Both the position numbers and the translations under genes were made by a program. Shown piece after piece: positions 1-10,179 of a stretch of DNA of 64,000 bases. Source of the DNA: Chimonanthus salicifolius (taxonomy: Eukaryota; Streptophyta; Magnoliopsida; Laurales; Calycanthaceae). The notes under the pieces were generated by a model. It was not told the origin of the DNA and searched no databases. It was given only the letters and a program-made list of their open reading frames with translations. Every line of letters begins with the position of its first letter. Positions within the stretch are counted from its first letter, which is position 1. The stretch spans positions 47,490,111-47,554,110 of the forward strand of contig CM023537.1 of NCBI GenBank assembly GCA_013350335.1, read 5' to 3'.

Positions 1-771
1 AGATCCACTGGAAGTAGAACCTAAAGGTGGAAATGACCCTTGGAGAAAAGATTTTCCATTAAAAACAGAATTTCACAACAGATTACATGTGAGTTTTGCA
101 TAATGGTTGAAGGTGTCTTAGTGGACTGAATAATTCAAATTGTGAAATTTGACTTATTTCTAGTAAGTAATAGGTGGTTACCCAACACATTGTTCTAGAT
201 TGATATAGGAGTGATAAACTATTAAAAAGCTTATGTGATTGTAAGGCTGAAGGTTCTGACCAGAGAATATCGTGATGGCTAATAGTGGAAAAGGTGATTT
301 AGAAGATGTGGGTGGTTTTAGACAATTCTTGAACTGCTTTCACATCAAGAGATTAAGTGTTACTTATCTCCACAAAGTGATATTGGTGAACTTAAATATT
401 AAAATTTTGTATAAGACATAAAAAATAAGTTTCTATTTTTCCAATGATAGATTGGTGGAAGCTGTGCGGATGTTTACAAGGCAGGTAACACCGGTTGTTC
501 TAGAAAATGATGTTTGGTTAGTCGTTAAGTAGTTATTGAGCTAATGAGTATATTAAATCTTGACTCATAAAGAGGTCTGAATGTAGTATGAGTGTCTACA
601 GCCAAGTGGCTAGTGCAAACTAGAAGGATGTGGGGAGTATTTTGTTGGATGTTTGATTCATCTTTAATTGATAGTAATTCATCGAGATGTGTTTTATCTT
701 CTTGAATGTTATATATTACTATTGTGTGTTAATCACTTGTTGGGTGTGTACAATATGAGATTTGGATGTAG
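1..771. other. Unassigned sequence upstream of pol relic G
   Basis: No reading frame, repeat or RNA gene could be recognised. Its position, directly upstream of reverse-transcriptase homology on the same strand, suggests decayed gag/protease or leader of element G, but no zinc knuckle or protease D-S/T-G motif is readable. It could equally be another inserted relic. Confidence 0.3.
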
Positions 772-2520
772 ATTTGCCTCGAGTAGTGTGCGAATTCTCA
801 GAGGTGATTCCTGAGGAGTTGTTTGAGTTACACCCACACCGAGAGATCAAGTTTTGTCATTGATCTACAGCCTGAAACATCACCCATTTCCATAGCACCT
901 TAGATGATGGCACTGGCTGAATTAAATGAGATGTCAAAACAGTTGAATAAATATAGGCAGGTTGGTTTTATACACCCAAGTATTTGACCTAGGAGTGCAC
1001 TTGCATTATTTGTAAAGAATAAGGATGGATCATTACGTATGTGTATTGTTTATCGACAGTTGAATCGGGTGACAATTAAAAGCAAATACTCGTAGCCAAG
1101 AATAGATGATTTGTTTGATCAACTGAGAGGATCAAGGTGTTTCTCAAAAATAGACCCACGATCCAGTTACCATCAATTGAGGAAGATATATCTAAGACTG
1201 CATTTCGTACCTAATTTCGCCATTATGAGTTTTTTGTTATGCCGTTCGGTGTGACGAATGCACCTGCCACTTTTATGGACCTGATGAATAGGATCTTTCA
1301 GCAGTATTTGGACAAGTTCGTGGTGATATTTATTGATGACATATTGATATATTCACCTTTTAAGGAAGAACATGAACATCACTTGCATATTGTGCTACAA
1401 ACATTTGAATGGAATGACACCTGTAAAAAGACATTTCTAAAGTTAAAAGAGACATTAACTACCCCTCCAGTATTAGTAGTGCCTGAGCGGGAACATGGTT
1501 ATACAGTATATTGTGACACTTACCAAGACGGCCTTGAATGTGTCCTAATGTAAGATGGTAGAGTTGTCACACATGGTTCCAGACAATTCAAATTAAATGA
1601 GTAGAATTATTCCACTCATGATTTAGAGCTGGCAGATGTGGTGTTGGCATTAAAATATGTCAACATCATTTCTATGGAGAACTTTTTGAGGTGTTTTCTA
1701 ATCACCATAGCCTCAAATAACTGTTTACACAGAAAGTTGGATATTAAGCAATGACGTTGGAAGGAATATTTGACAGAATATGACTTTGAACTCTTCTACC
1801 ATCCAAGAAAAATGAACATTTTAACAGACACTTTGAGCAGAAAGTCTCGATGTACGGTTGCATGTATGGCTACACAATAGTTGAAGATGTTCGAATCACT
1901 GGCCAAATATGACATTCAGTTAATGGAAATGAAAAATCGGCAGAGATTCAGTGTATAATGATACAAACTGATCTGATCAACAGAGTATTGGAGGTACAGT
2001 TAGAAGACTCAAAGACATACTAATTGCAAGCTCAGATAGTCAACAATATGGCTTGGATGGTTGGACTGTGAGGTCAGACGGGGGTTTGACCTTTTAAAGG
2101 AAGATTTCATGTACCCGAGTCAGAGCAATGTAGGGAAAAGGTGCTCCGACACTTTCATCACTCTTGTTTTGCAATGCAACCCAACAGTACAAAGAATTCA
2201 TCATGACTTGCGTTGACAATTTTGGTGGAGGAGATGAAACGTGAGCTAGCACAATGTGTATGCAAGTGTTTTACGTGTCAGCAATGTTAAAGTTAAACAC
2301 CAAAGACCTAAAGACACTTTATAACCTCTTTCTGTGGCAAAGTGGAAATGGGAACATCTCACCATAGATTTTGTAAGTGGCTTACCTAAATCTTCTAAGC
2401 GTCGTGACTCAGAATGGGTGATAATGGACCATTTGACCAAGTCTGCTCATTTCAAGCAATGAAAGTGGCAGAATCCTTGGACTCCCATAAAAAACTTTAT
2501 GTTAAGGAGACTGTGGAGAC
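772..2520 (+). pseudogene. Ty3/gypsy chromovirus pol relic G, part 1 (RT, RNase H, integrase N-terminus)
   Basis: This is a decayed polyprotein fragment that once encoded reverse transcriptase, RNase H and the start of integrase. Conserved blocks can be read in order: EVIPEELFELHPHREIKF, then [14 protein letters not shown], then the 104-codon open stretch at 1239-1553 with [20 protein letters not shown] and the catalytic FIDDIL box, then RNase [15 protein letters not shown], then the zinc-binding region of integrase near 2140-2290. Many stops and frameshifts are present. Within 1239-1553 the frame jumps from HLHIVLQT directly to [11 protein letters not shown]. Relatives in this window have about 80 residues there (RT thumb/connection), so this is an in-frame internal deletion. 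The integrase reading stops at LYVKETV near 2515, where element H begins, and resumes at 14616. The copy at 62628-63796 shares the RT deletion. Confidence 0.85.
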
Positions 2521-3432
2521 ATGAAAAATGACATTTTTATCCTTGTTATTTGGATTAGTTAGCCTTTGATTTTCTTTATATTAGATGCATTTAATGTTGA
2601 TTTTAGTTTTGTAGAGAAAAATTGGATAAAAAAGGAAATCAGTTTAAAACCTGGAATAATTGCAAGTATTGAGCTTAAATTGGAAGATTTGGAATTCGAG
2701 TAATTATTTCACCATTTTAGGAATATAATTGTAAATTGGTTAGTCTAGATCCAGATATGAGAGTCCGGATGAGTACAATAACTTTTAGATAAGTGGTGAA
2801 TTAATTATTAGATTCCAAAAATTGAAGATTGAAGATTGAGAAGGCTGAAGATAAAAGAGAGAAGTCCATGAGCCAAAATACTAATTCAGTTGGGTCAAGC
2901 TTGAGTCCACAATCACAGGCCAGAGCCCAAATCTATGAGAAGTTCAAAGTCCATGAGTGAAGCTCGATGTTTACTTAAATCCCAATTGCTTAAAACCACA
3001 TATAGCCCATACCTCTCCATTCGATTATACCATTAGGAAACCCTAACTTTTCCACTCCATTCGATCCTAAGCAATCCCAATCCCTATAACTTAGCACCCA
3101 TACACGATTTCCACTTCATCCTACTTCATCCAATCTTTCATAATTGTTACATACTCCAAATCCCTAAGTCCTCTCCATTCCATACAATGCTCTCCTAAAA
3201 CCTAGACCCCCATCCTCGCATCCTCTCCTTGCATCACAAGAAAATTCCAATTCAAATCCCTATATTCACTCCATTCATGCGCATACCACCTAACCAAGAT
3301 CCATAAATCTCCTCTCCAAGTCTTGTCACACGACTTTAACACATCTAAACCATAGGAAAATCACACCCATTCGGCCATCATCTACCATCCATTTAAACTA
3401 TCTTTTAATCCCAACCATTCAATCCATTCACA

Positions 3433-3437
3433 CAAAC
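3433..3437. repeat. Target-site duplication of element A, left (CAAAC)
   Basis: CAAAC directly precedes the TGTAAC terminus and is repeated exactly at 13229-13233 after the GTTACA terminus. Five-base duplications are the norm for Ty3/gypsy integrases. Confidence 0.9.
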
Positions 3438-4280
3438 TGTAACATCCTGGATTTTTCAATGCATAAAAATATTGGATTTGTCTATTTAAATTATTAAATT
3501 AGTTGAATTTAAGATTATGGATGGAGTGGACTTTAGATGGGCAAGAATTGGGTCAATAGCTCAATTATGATCCAATGGATCAAGGATAGAATCCGGGTTG
3601 GAAATAATTGGGTATGTGTGATTAAATGGGTCAACTACCCAATTTGAAACCAAATGGGTCAAGGGGAATTGATTTTGAAAGTAAATGGGAAAAGGATTAC
3701 TTTAAGTGGGTCATGTACCCAATTAAGATCTAAGGCATGGGATCCACCTCATCAAGTGAGGTGGCATGTGTATGAGGTGGCATGTGAGTGACATGGCCAA
3801 GTGGGACCCAAATCCACCTCATCAAGTGAGGTGGCAAGTGGTTAATGTAACATGCATGGTCGGCTAACCATGGTTGACTTGGTCAACCATGGGTGAGCTC
3901 AAAGGTTGAGTTGATTATAAATTTACTTGAGTCAAGTGGGAAGTGAGTTAAGTGGAAAATGAGTTCAAATGAATTAAATTAATTGAGTTGAGTTGAGATA
4001 AGTGAGTTGAGCCGAGTTGCATGAAAAGTGGAGGAGACTTGAGTGAGTCAAGTGGAAGATGGAGGGTTTCCATCTCATGATGGAAACCCAAGGGGCACAC
4101 GATTGGGGAGCTCAATGGTGTCTTGGTGTTAGCCAAGGGGTGTCTTGGGTAAGGCAAGAGACACCTTGGTGAGAGGAAAACATTAAGGAGGGTGGTTGGG
4201 AGGGTGTAGGGCTGGTTTACTAAGGGGTACACTTCACCCCTTGGGCTGATCCCTCTCTTTGAAACAAAAGAGATTTTCAT

Positions 4281-4482
4281 CTCTCCCTCTCTCTCTCTCT
4301 CTCTCTCTGTCTGTCTCTCTCTCTCCCCCTCTCTCAACTACCCTTGGCCGATTGCATTCCCTTGGAATATAGAGATTTTCATCTCTCTCTCCCTCTCTCA
4401 ACCTACACTCCTTGGCCGATTCTCTCTCTCTTGAACTAGAGATTTGCACCTCCTTTTCTCATCTCTCTCTCTCTCTCTCTCA
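4281..4482 (+). repeat. CT/GA microsatellites in U3 of A
   Basis: Long (CT)n runs at about 4281-4328 and 4463-4482, with interrupted CT-rich sequence between. The same slot in sister LTRs also has GA/CT runs (17418-17450, 31411-31455 and 39974-40010), so the microsatellite is ancestral to the family. CT/GA-rich plant promoters bind GAGA-type factors, but no function is shown here. Confidence 0.8.
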
Positions 4483-4917
4483 CATTTTTGGCTTTACACT
4501 TGGAGAAGTCAGCAAGGAACAAGAAAGGAAGGAGAATGACTGAGGATGCAAGTTCAGATTAAAAAGTAACGAAGGAGACGCGGAAAGAGGTATGTAATGT
4601 TTAACAAGATAGGATTGAATGAATGAAAGAAACTAAGGGAACCATGGTTTTGGCTATGGAATGGCCGAAACCATAGGGTTCATTTTGATGTAAATGGACG
4701 GTCAAAACATTATGGGACAATGGACTTTGAAATCCATACAAGAATGGTTAAATGTTTGGAATAAAAAGAAAAGACCCTAACCTTGTTTGGTGGATAAGAT
4801 AAATTTGTAAAAATGAGGTATGATGATGATGACCATGTTTAGACAAGATTAAAAACTGAATCTCATGAAGAAAGGATTTACAAATAATCAAACAATGGGG
4901 ACTGAACAAGGGTTACA

Positions 4918-5463
4918 CTGTCTGCTAGGAAGGGTACTATCGTCTGCGGACGAGTTTCTATCGTCCGCAGGACGGATTTCGAACCGTCCGCAGACGGGTA
5001 ACAGACAGGGATTGTATGTTGTTTGCGGACGGATTTCATTGTCTGCGGACGGGGTTCTATCATCCGTGGGACGGGTTTCGATCGTCCGCGAACGAGTAAC
5101 AGACATGAATATGATATTGACTGCGGACGGGTGCATGTCTATAGGACGGGTTTCCACCATCCTGCGGGATGGGTTTCTACCGTATGCGGGATGAGTGTGG
5201 ACTGTCCGCAGGACGGGTCACGGGTAGCGAATGAACTGGTATCGGGTCACGGGTACTGGGTCACCAGTAACAGATGTGAAGCAGCTGTTGTGGGCGCAGA
5301 AGGACATGGGTTTCTATCATTCTGCAAGACGGGTAATGGACTGGACAGGGTACTGTCTGCGGACGGGTTGCACTGTCTGTAGGACGAGTTTCTGCCATCC
5401 GCGGGATGGGTTTCTACTGTCCGCGGATGGGTTTCTATCATTTGCAGGACAGGGTTATGGACG
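4918..5463 (+). repeat. Palindrome array of GTCCGCGGAC type, 5' LTR of A
   Basis: About 545 bp made of a degenerate ~21-23 bp unit with core GTCCGC(G/A)GACGGGTTTCTA and a secondary motif GGGTAACAGAC. The core GTCCGCGGAC is a perfect 10-bp palindrome; CCGTCCGCGGACGG is the extended form. It is strongly GC- and CpG-rich against AT-rich surroundings. It occupies the slot where sister LTRs have TTCAGTCGACTGAA arrays, about 300 bp upstream of the TATA-like site. Variants with TG or CA in place of CG are frequent. Confidence 0.85.
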
Positions 5464-5475
5464 GTGATCTGCCGA

Positions 5476-5508
5476 GTTCAGTCGACTGAATCAAGAATTC
5501 AGTCTATT
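5476..5508 (+). repeat. Relic TTCAGTCGACTGAATC unit beside the GTCCGC array
   Basis: A perfect TTCAGTCGACTGAA palindrome followed by AAG and a partial unit (AATTCAGTC) lies at the downstream edge of the GC-rich array. The paired layout matches the outermost pair of units in the solo LTR at 16371-16405. It is shared ancestry with the other palindrome type. Confidence 0.85.
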
Positions 5509-5762
5509 AAATTTTAAAGTGAAATTTTTAATATAATTTTTCCAGATTGTTTAAGTTTATTTGGATGAGTAAAGGATAATGGGAATTGAATGGGTAATTA
5601 AATTAACATATGTGTATGATGAATTCAGTTAAGGTAACAGAATTTCATAAACGGGTGTATGATCGGTTTTGATGTGATCGATGATCGATATCTTCACTGA
5701 AAACAATAAGGAATATCATCTTGGACGTTGGTAGGATTCCTACCTTGTTGACACACTGTGGA

Positions 5763-5770
5763 TTATATAC
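5763..5770 (+). promoter_or_regulatory. TATA-like site of LTR A
   Basis: TTATATAC lies about 50 bp after the conserved 'ggtaggattcctaccttgttgac' block. The same position in sister LTRs has TTATATATAT (41168-41183) or its complement (about 30073-30087 and 54028-54041), so it is the best candidate U3/R core promoter. No transcript evidence is available. Confidence 0.5.
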
Positions 5771-5924
5771 ATGTACTGTTTTATTTCCATATTTGATGAT
5801 GTACTTTGGGTATCAAATGATTATGTTTTTAAGAACTGAGTGTCAATGCTATTATATACTTTGATATAAATGGCATCATTGTACTCATTACCTCATGCAT
5901 GGCATGGGACGGAACACAAGGAAG

Positions 5925-6155
5925 GAGTCCACTCTCCATTCGGTGTTTTCTGATAAACAAACGTGGGGAAGAATCTACACTGATTCCTATTGACATACGT
6001 GGAGAGATATATGATGTTTGGAATGTAGGAGGAGTCCACGCTCCATTCGGTGGGATCGATTAACATGCGTGGGAAGAGATATGTGATGTTTGAAATGTAA
6101 GAGGAGTCCATGCTCCATTCGGTGGGACCGATTAACATACGTGGGGAGGCATAAC
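5925..6155 (+). repeat. ~70-bp minisatellite in LTR A (3 units)
   Basis: Three units each carry GGAGTCCACGCTCCATTCGG and then GATTAACATACGTGGGGA. They start near 5927, 6031 and 6103; the first is longer and more diverged. Element C has only one unit (41513-41560), so A's lineage amplified it. The 3' LTR repeats the arrangement at 12166-12395, so the amplification preceded insertion. Confidence 0.8.
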
Positions 6156-6264
6156 AGTGAATACTATGATGTGGCTTGTTCATCAAGAAGATTCGCAATG
6201 TGATTTGTGATATGGTTGTTGGGTGAGAGATCATTGGCATATGACACCCATGGCATGACATTAA

Positions 6265-6420
6265 ATCAGCATGATTATGATCTCTATTATCATGCACTGT
6301 TTTTGGTTTTATCAGCATGATTAAGATCTCTATTATCATGCACTGTTTTTGGTATTATGTGACATTTCATCAGCATGATTATGATCTCTATTATCATGCT
6401 CTGTTTTTGGGTATTATGTT
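6265..6420 (+). repeat. ~50-bp minisatellite in LTR A (3 units)
   Basis: Three copies of ATCAGCATGATTATGATCTC followed by TATTATCATGCACTGTTTTTGG, each partly self-complementary (AGCATGAT...ATCATGC). Element C has a single diverged copy near 41735-41785. The 3' LTR of A has the same three copies at 12508-12660. Confidence 0.8.
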
Positions 6421-6970
6421 TTGCAAGTACAGTATGATGTTTTATATCTTGATTTTATATTAATCCTATGTGTATAACCCTATTTTGGAATTCCTACTGG
6501 GTGCGTTGACTAACGCCTTACTTCTACCTTAGATGATGGTACAGGGAATGGAAAGGACGATGGACGTGAAAGGAGCCTAAGCTTAGGAGTTTGGGCAGCT
6601 TATTGCTTACTTTATTTAATATTGATTTTGGAAAATGTATTTGAGATAATTGCATTTTGGATTGTAATAACTTAGGTTTATCTTGCTGTGGTTTGATATT
6701 ACATTTGGGTATTAAGTTCGGTTAATTTAATGGTGATTGACTTCCTTGCTAATTAATGTTATGGATGGTATTTGTATTCATATGATAATTCCGCAATATC
6801 CTTAATGGTTTGATGTCCACGTGCACGTATTGGTGGCCAGTTAAGGGTCAGGGCTTTGGAAGCTCGGACTTAGCTCACGTCGTGGTGTCCCGCTCTCTCT
6901 CACTCTTTTTTTTTTCTTCTAAAAGTACACTCTAATTTTCAGCGAGTGAAAAAGGGTGGGGCGTTACAGT

Positions 6971-6982
6971 TGGTATCAGAGC
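6971..6982 (+). promoter_or_regulatory. Primer-binding site of A (tRNA-iMet)
   Basis: TGGTATCAGAGC, two bases after the LTR end, is the standard plant PBS complementary to the 3' end of initiator methionine tRNA. It primes minus-strand DNA synthesis. Confidence 0.92.
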
Positions 6983-7358
6983 GAAACTAGACGTGTGAAC
7001 TTTTTCAAAGTAAGATTAGTACGATATCATGTCTCATTAACAAGATAAGAATCCCAACTGACCGACTCTTCGTAGTCTGCTGCATGGGGGCCAGATTAAT
7101 TTGTTTTGTTGAGAATCAGACTGAAACATTCAATCTAAGAGCAACACTTGATGTAAAAGGAATAACAGTAAGGGAAGGACAATCACTATAAACATGGATT
7201 TATCAAACATAGCAAAGTAGGACATATTTCCCCGAAACAAGAAACAACAGGATTCCCCAAATTGAGAAACAATACTTGATACATAGGAAAGTTCTCAAAA
7301 TAGGAGAAGAAGAAGAAATCGACAAAACCCGCATCTGGAGGAAGAGGAACAGAATAGC

Positions 7359-8335
7359 GTGAATATTCCTGAAGTACCTCCTGAGTTGCAGCATATGAAT
7401 GACAATGGAAGTAGGAAAACCAATGAGGCACAAGATCGAAGCATGGTTAGAGACTTCCAACAGCAGCGTCCCCCTCATTTCAAAAGGAAAGAAGGACCTG
7501 CAGGAACAGATAATTGGCTAAGAAATATCACCAAGATCTTGATATTACTGAAGATCACCAATAATGAATATAGAATATTGCTGGCTACTTCACAATTGAT
7601 CGATGATGCCAGCAAGTGGTGGGAAATAATTTAACGACAATGGGCACAGATTCCAATGGGGGAAAGGACTGAGATGACATGGGACCAATTCTCTGGAATG
7701 TTTCTAGGATCACTCTTTTCCAGAGGAAGAGAAGGAGCGCCAGACACAAGCTGTTCATATCTTTGGTTCAGGGCACCATGACTGTGGCGGAGTATCATCA
7801 GGAGTTTCTCCGTCTATCATGTTATGTTTTATACATGGTGGACACAGAATACAAGAAGGCACGTAAGTTTGAGCGAGGCCTTCGACCAAGCATCAGGGTC
7901 AAAGTGGCTATTTTCAAGTCACCTACATTGGCAGAAGTGGTCAGTCGAGCTACCATAGCTGAGCAAGATGCTAACAGAGACAATTCGGCTTGTGGACAAC
8001 CACTGAGGTCAAAGCAGGGGGAAACGATTTCGGCCCAAATAAGAGATTCAGACCCAACTTTGGGAAACCATCACCTTCTACTGGGTCAACTGGAGGTTTT
8101 TGTCCCAATCAGCCCTTCCACATCAGGATCCATCTCTCAGGTTCCTCGAGGTGTTAGTACTTGTTTTCAGGTGTGGCCAGCAGGGCCATTTCAAGAGGGA
8201 GCGTCCGTAGAATAGTAGATCTTCTCACTCCAGGGGTTCCTTCCGTTCTCCAGCTCGACCAACTCATTCACAAGCATCCAGAGCATATAACCAGACAGGA
8301 CGGGCACCTATTCTGACAGGATCTGGACGACTGTA
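7359..8335 (+). pseudogene. gag relic of element A
   Basis: Remains of the capsid polyprotein that packages retrotransposon RNA. Readable pieces: NIPEVPPELQ at the start of the open stretch; VRDFQQQRPPHFKRKEGPAG; a retrotransposon-gag core with WW, AEYHQEFLRLSCYVLYMVDT and ARKFERGLRPS; and the zinc-knuckle region near 8155-8215. A TAA after WWEII (7632-7634) and several frameshifts break it. The knuckle has an extra base between its first two cysteines, and its last cysteine codon has become Arg. The family start codon region (present in B at 28464-28466 and C at 42793) is deleted here, as is the stretch between PPELQ and the Asn-rich region. Confidence 0.85.
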
Positions 8336-8339
8336 TACT

Positions 8340-8778
8340 TTGGCTCCTCCTTCAGAGACGGTGGATCACTCAGTGATTCAAGGTATGGCAGTAGTTGGTA
8401 GTTCCTATGCTTTTGCATTATTTGATTCAGGAGCATCCCACTCCTTTGTATCTGCTGCTTTCATATCTGCCTACTGGTACCCTAATATAACAACTGTACA
8501 CTACACTTACAATTGTATCCCCTATTGGAGACACATCACTGGGACTGATTTGCACATTGGTAAACACTGAACTTGCTGGGTTCATATTTGAGTTAAACCA
8601 TCTGGTACTCGAGATGATAGAATACTGACATCATATTCGGCATGGATTGGCTGGCTAACTTCCAGGCCAGTATTGACTGCCATCTCCTTAGGGTGATATT
8701 CTGGTCACCCGAAGGAAAACGATATGTGGTACATGCCGACAAACAGAGCATACCAATGACCAGAAGACTACACGAGAA
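8340..8778 (+). pseudogene. Aspartic protease relic of element A
   Basis: Corresponds to the retropepsin domain that cleaves Gag-Pol. [17 protein letters not shown] carries the catalytic Asp-Ser-Gly-Ala motif near 8425-8440. An insertion or frameshift follows at about 8470 ('ctactggtaccctaat'), so the frame ends at 8570, but homology ([18 protein letters not shown]) continues in another frame to about 8700. It is non-functional as it stands. Confidence 0.85.
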
Positions 8779-10164
8779 ATGAACCGTCTAGTACTGAACA
8801 ACATCAGACTAGACAAGGCGCCAATGGCTGAACTACCTGCGGTAGTGAAAGACTACGCAGAGGTATTTCCGACAGAACTCCCTAATTTGCCTCCAAAGAG
8901 GGAGATTGATTTCGAGATCAAGTTGTATTCTGGTACTGCTCCAGTGTCATTGTCGCATTACCAGGATGGCCCAATCTGAGATGTCAGAGTTAAAGAAACA
9001 AATTGATGAACTGTTCAGACTAGAATGCATCCGGAACAGCACATCATCTTGGGGAACACCGGTATTATTTGTGAAGAAGACGGATGGTACGCTTCGAATG
9101 TGTGTAGATCATCGGAAGTTGAATCAATTGACAGTCAGAAACAAGTACCCTCTACCCAGAATTGATGATCTATTCGATCAACTTAGAGGTTCCAGTCACA
9201 TTCTCCAAGATTGATCTGATGTCAGGCTACCATCAAATCCGTGTCAGGGATGAAGACATAGAGAAGACTGCTTTCAGAACTCGGTATGGACTATATGAGT
9301 ATGTGGTCATGCCGTTTGGACTTACCAATGCACCAGCTGTATTCATGGATCTGATGAATAGGATCTTTCGTCCTTACTTAGACAAGTTCGTAATTGTTTT
9401 CATTGACGACATCCTGATTCATCTTAAAAGTCTTGGACACCCTGAAGGAAAACCAATTATATGCCAAAACAAGCAAGTGCAAATTCTGGCTATCTGAGGT
9501 TAACTTCTTAGGGCATGTCATTTCAGCGGAAGGAATAGCCGTGGACCCAGCTAAAGTGGTCGCGGTTAGAGACTACAAAGCTCTAAGGAATGTGACCGAA
9601 ATCCGCAGCTTTCTAAGATTGGCTGGTTATTATCGGAAGTTTATTATGAACTTCTCCAAGGTTGCAGCTCCACTTACCCGACTCACTCAGAAAGGAGTCA
9701 AATTTGAATGGTCTGCTATATGCAACTGAAGATTCGAAGACCTGAAGGAGAGGCTTACGACTGCTACCTATTTTGATTTTGCTGGAAAGAGGCAAGGGCT
9801 ATGAAGTATATTGTGATGCTTCAGGAGAAGGACTTGGGTGTTCTCTCGCTCAAAGTCAACACGTAGTGGCTTATGGTTCAAGGTAGTTGAAAATTCATGA
9901 ACGCCATTGTCCCATACATGATCTGGAATTAGCCGCAGTGGTTTTCGCTCTCAAAAGCTGGAGACATTATCGTTATGGCGAGAAGTTTGAAGGTATTTTC
10001 AGATCACAAAAGTTTGAAGTATTTGTTTGATCAGAAAGAACTCGATATGAGGCAGCGAAGATGGATGAAATATCTGCAAGATTATGAGTTTGGGCTTAGA
10101 TATCATCCTGGCAAGGCGAACAAAGTGGCGGATGCCCTCAGTCGTATGTCACATGCAATAGTGG
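8779..10164 (+). pseudogene. Reverse transcriptase / RNase H relic of element A
   Basis: The RT region begins with the [18 protein letters not shown] linker. It has [20 protein letters not shown], then a frameshift near 9195, then [40 protein letters not shown] and an intact catalytic FIDD box near 9405. A deletion after FIDDILIHL joins SLGHPEGK and shifts frame. [19 protein letters not shown] and [15 protein letters not shown] follow. RNase H has YCDASGEG near 9810 and [20 protein letters not shown] from 10000, ending with HPGKANKVADALSRM near 10150. At least four frame disruptions make the pair non-functional. Confidence 0.88.
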
Positions 10165-10179
10165 CCGGTTTGATTATGA

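Larger units (their letters stand above)
3438..6968 (+). repeat. 5' LTR of element A (3.53 kb)
   Basis: Perfect 6-bp terminal inverted repeat TGTAAC/GTTACA, followed 2 bp later by the PBS. The LTR is long for its 5-kb internal region. It holds, in order, AT-rich U3 sequence with repeated 'cacctcatcaagtgaggtgg' motifs (3750-3835), CT microsatellites (4281-4482), the GTCCGCGGAC palindrome array (about 4918-5463), one TTCAGTCGACTGAATC unit (5479-5494), a TATA-like site (5763-5770), two minisatellites (5925-6155 and 6265-6420), and the GC-rich end GGGTGGGGCGTTACA. Open stretches inside it come from the repeat arrays and are not genes. Confidence 0.93.

Noticed and set aside
2516..2520. GAGAC/GAGAA as a confirmed target duplication of element H
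   Set aside because: Only four of five bases match, and the LTR would then start with A before TG. It is listed only as a possibility in the H entry.
3948..4449. Arg/Glu-rich open frames (RERERER) on the minus strand
   Set aside because: Produced by the (CT)n microsatellite in U3 of LTR A.
4865..5467. Overlapping open frames of 60-119 codons on both strands, rich in 'ADGFLSSAG'-like words
   Set aside because: They are translations of the 21-23 bp palindrome array in LTR A. They are open on both strands and several frames because of the repeat, with no start context or family motif.
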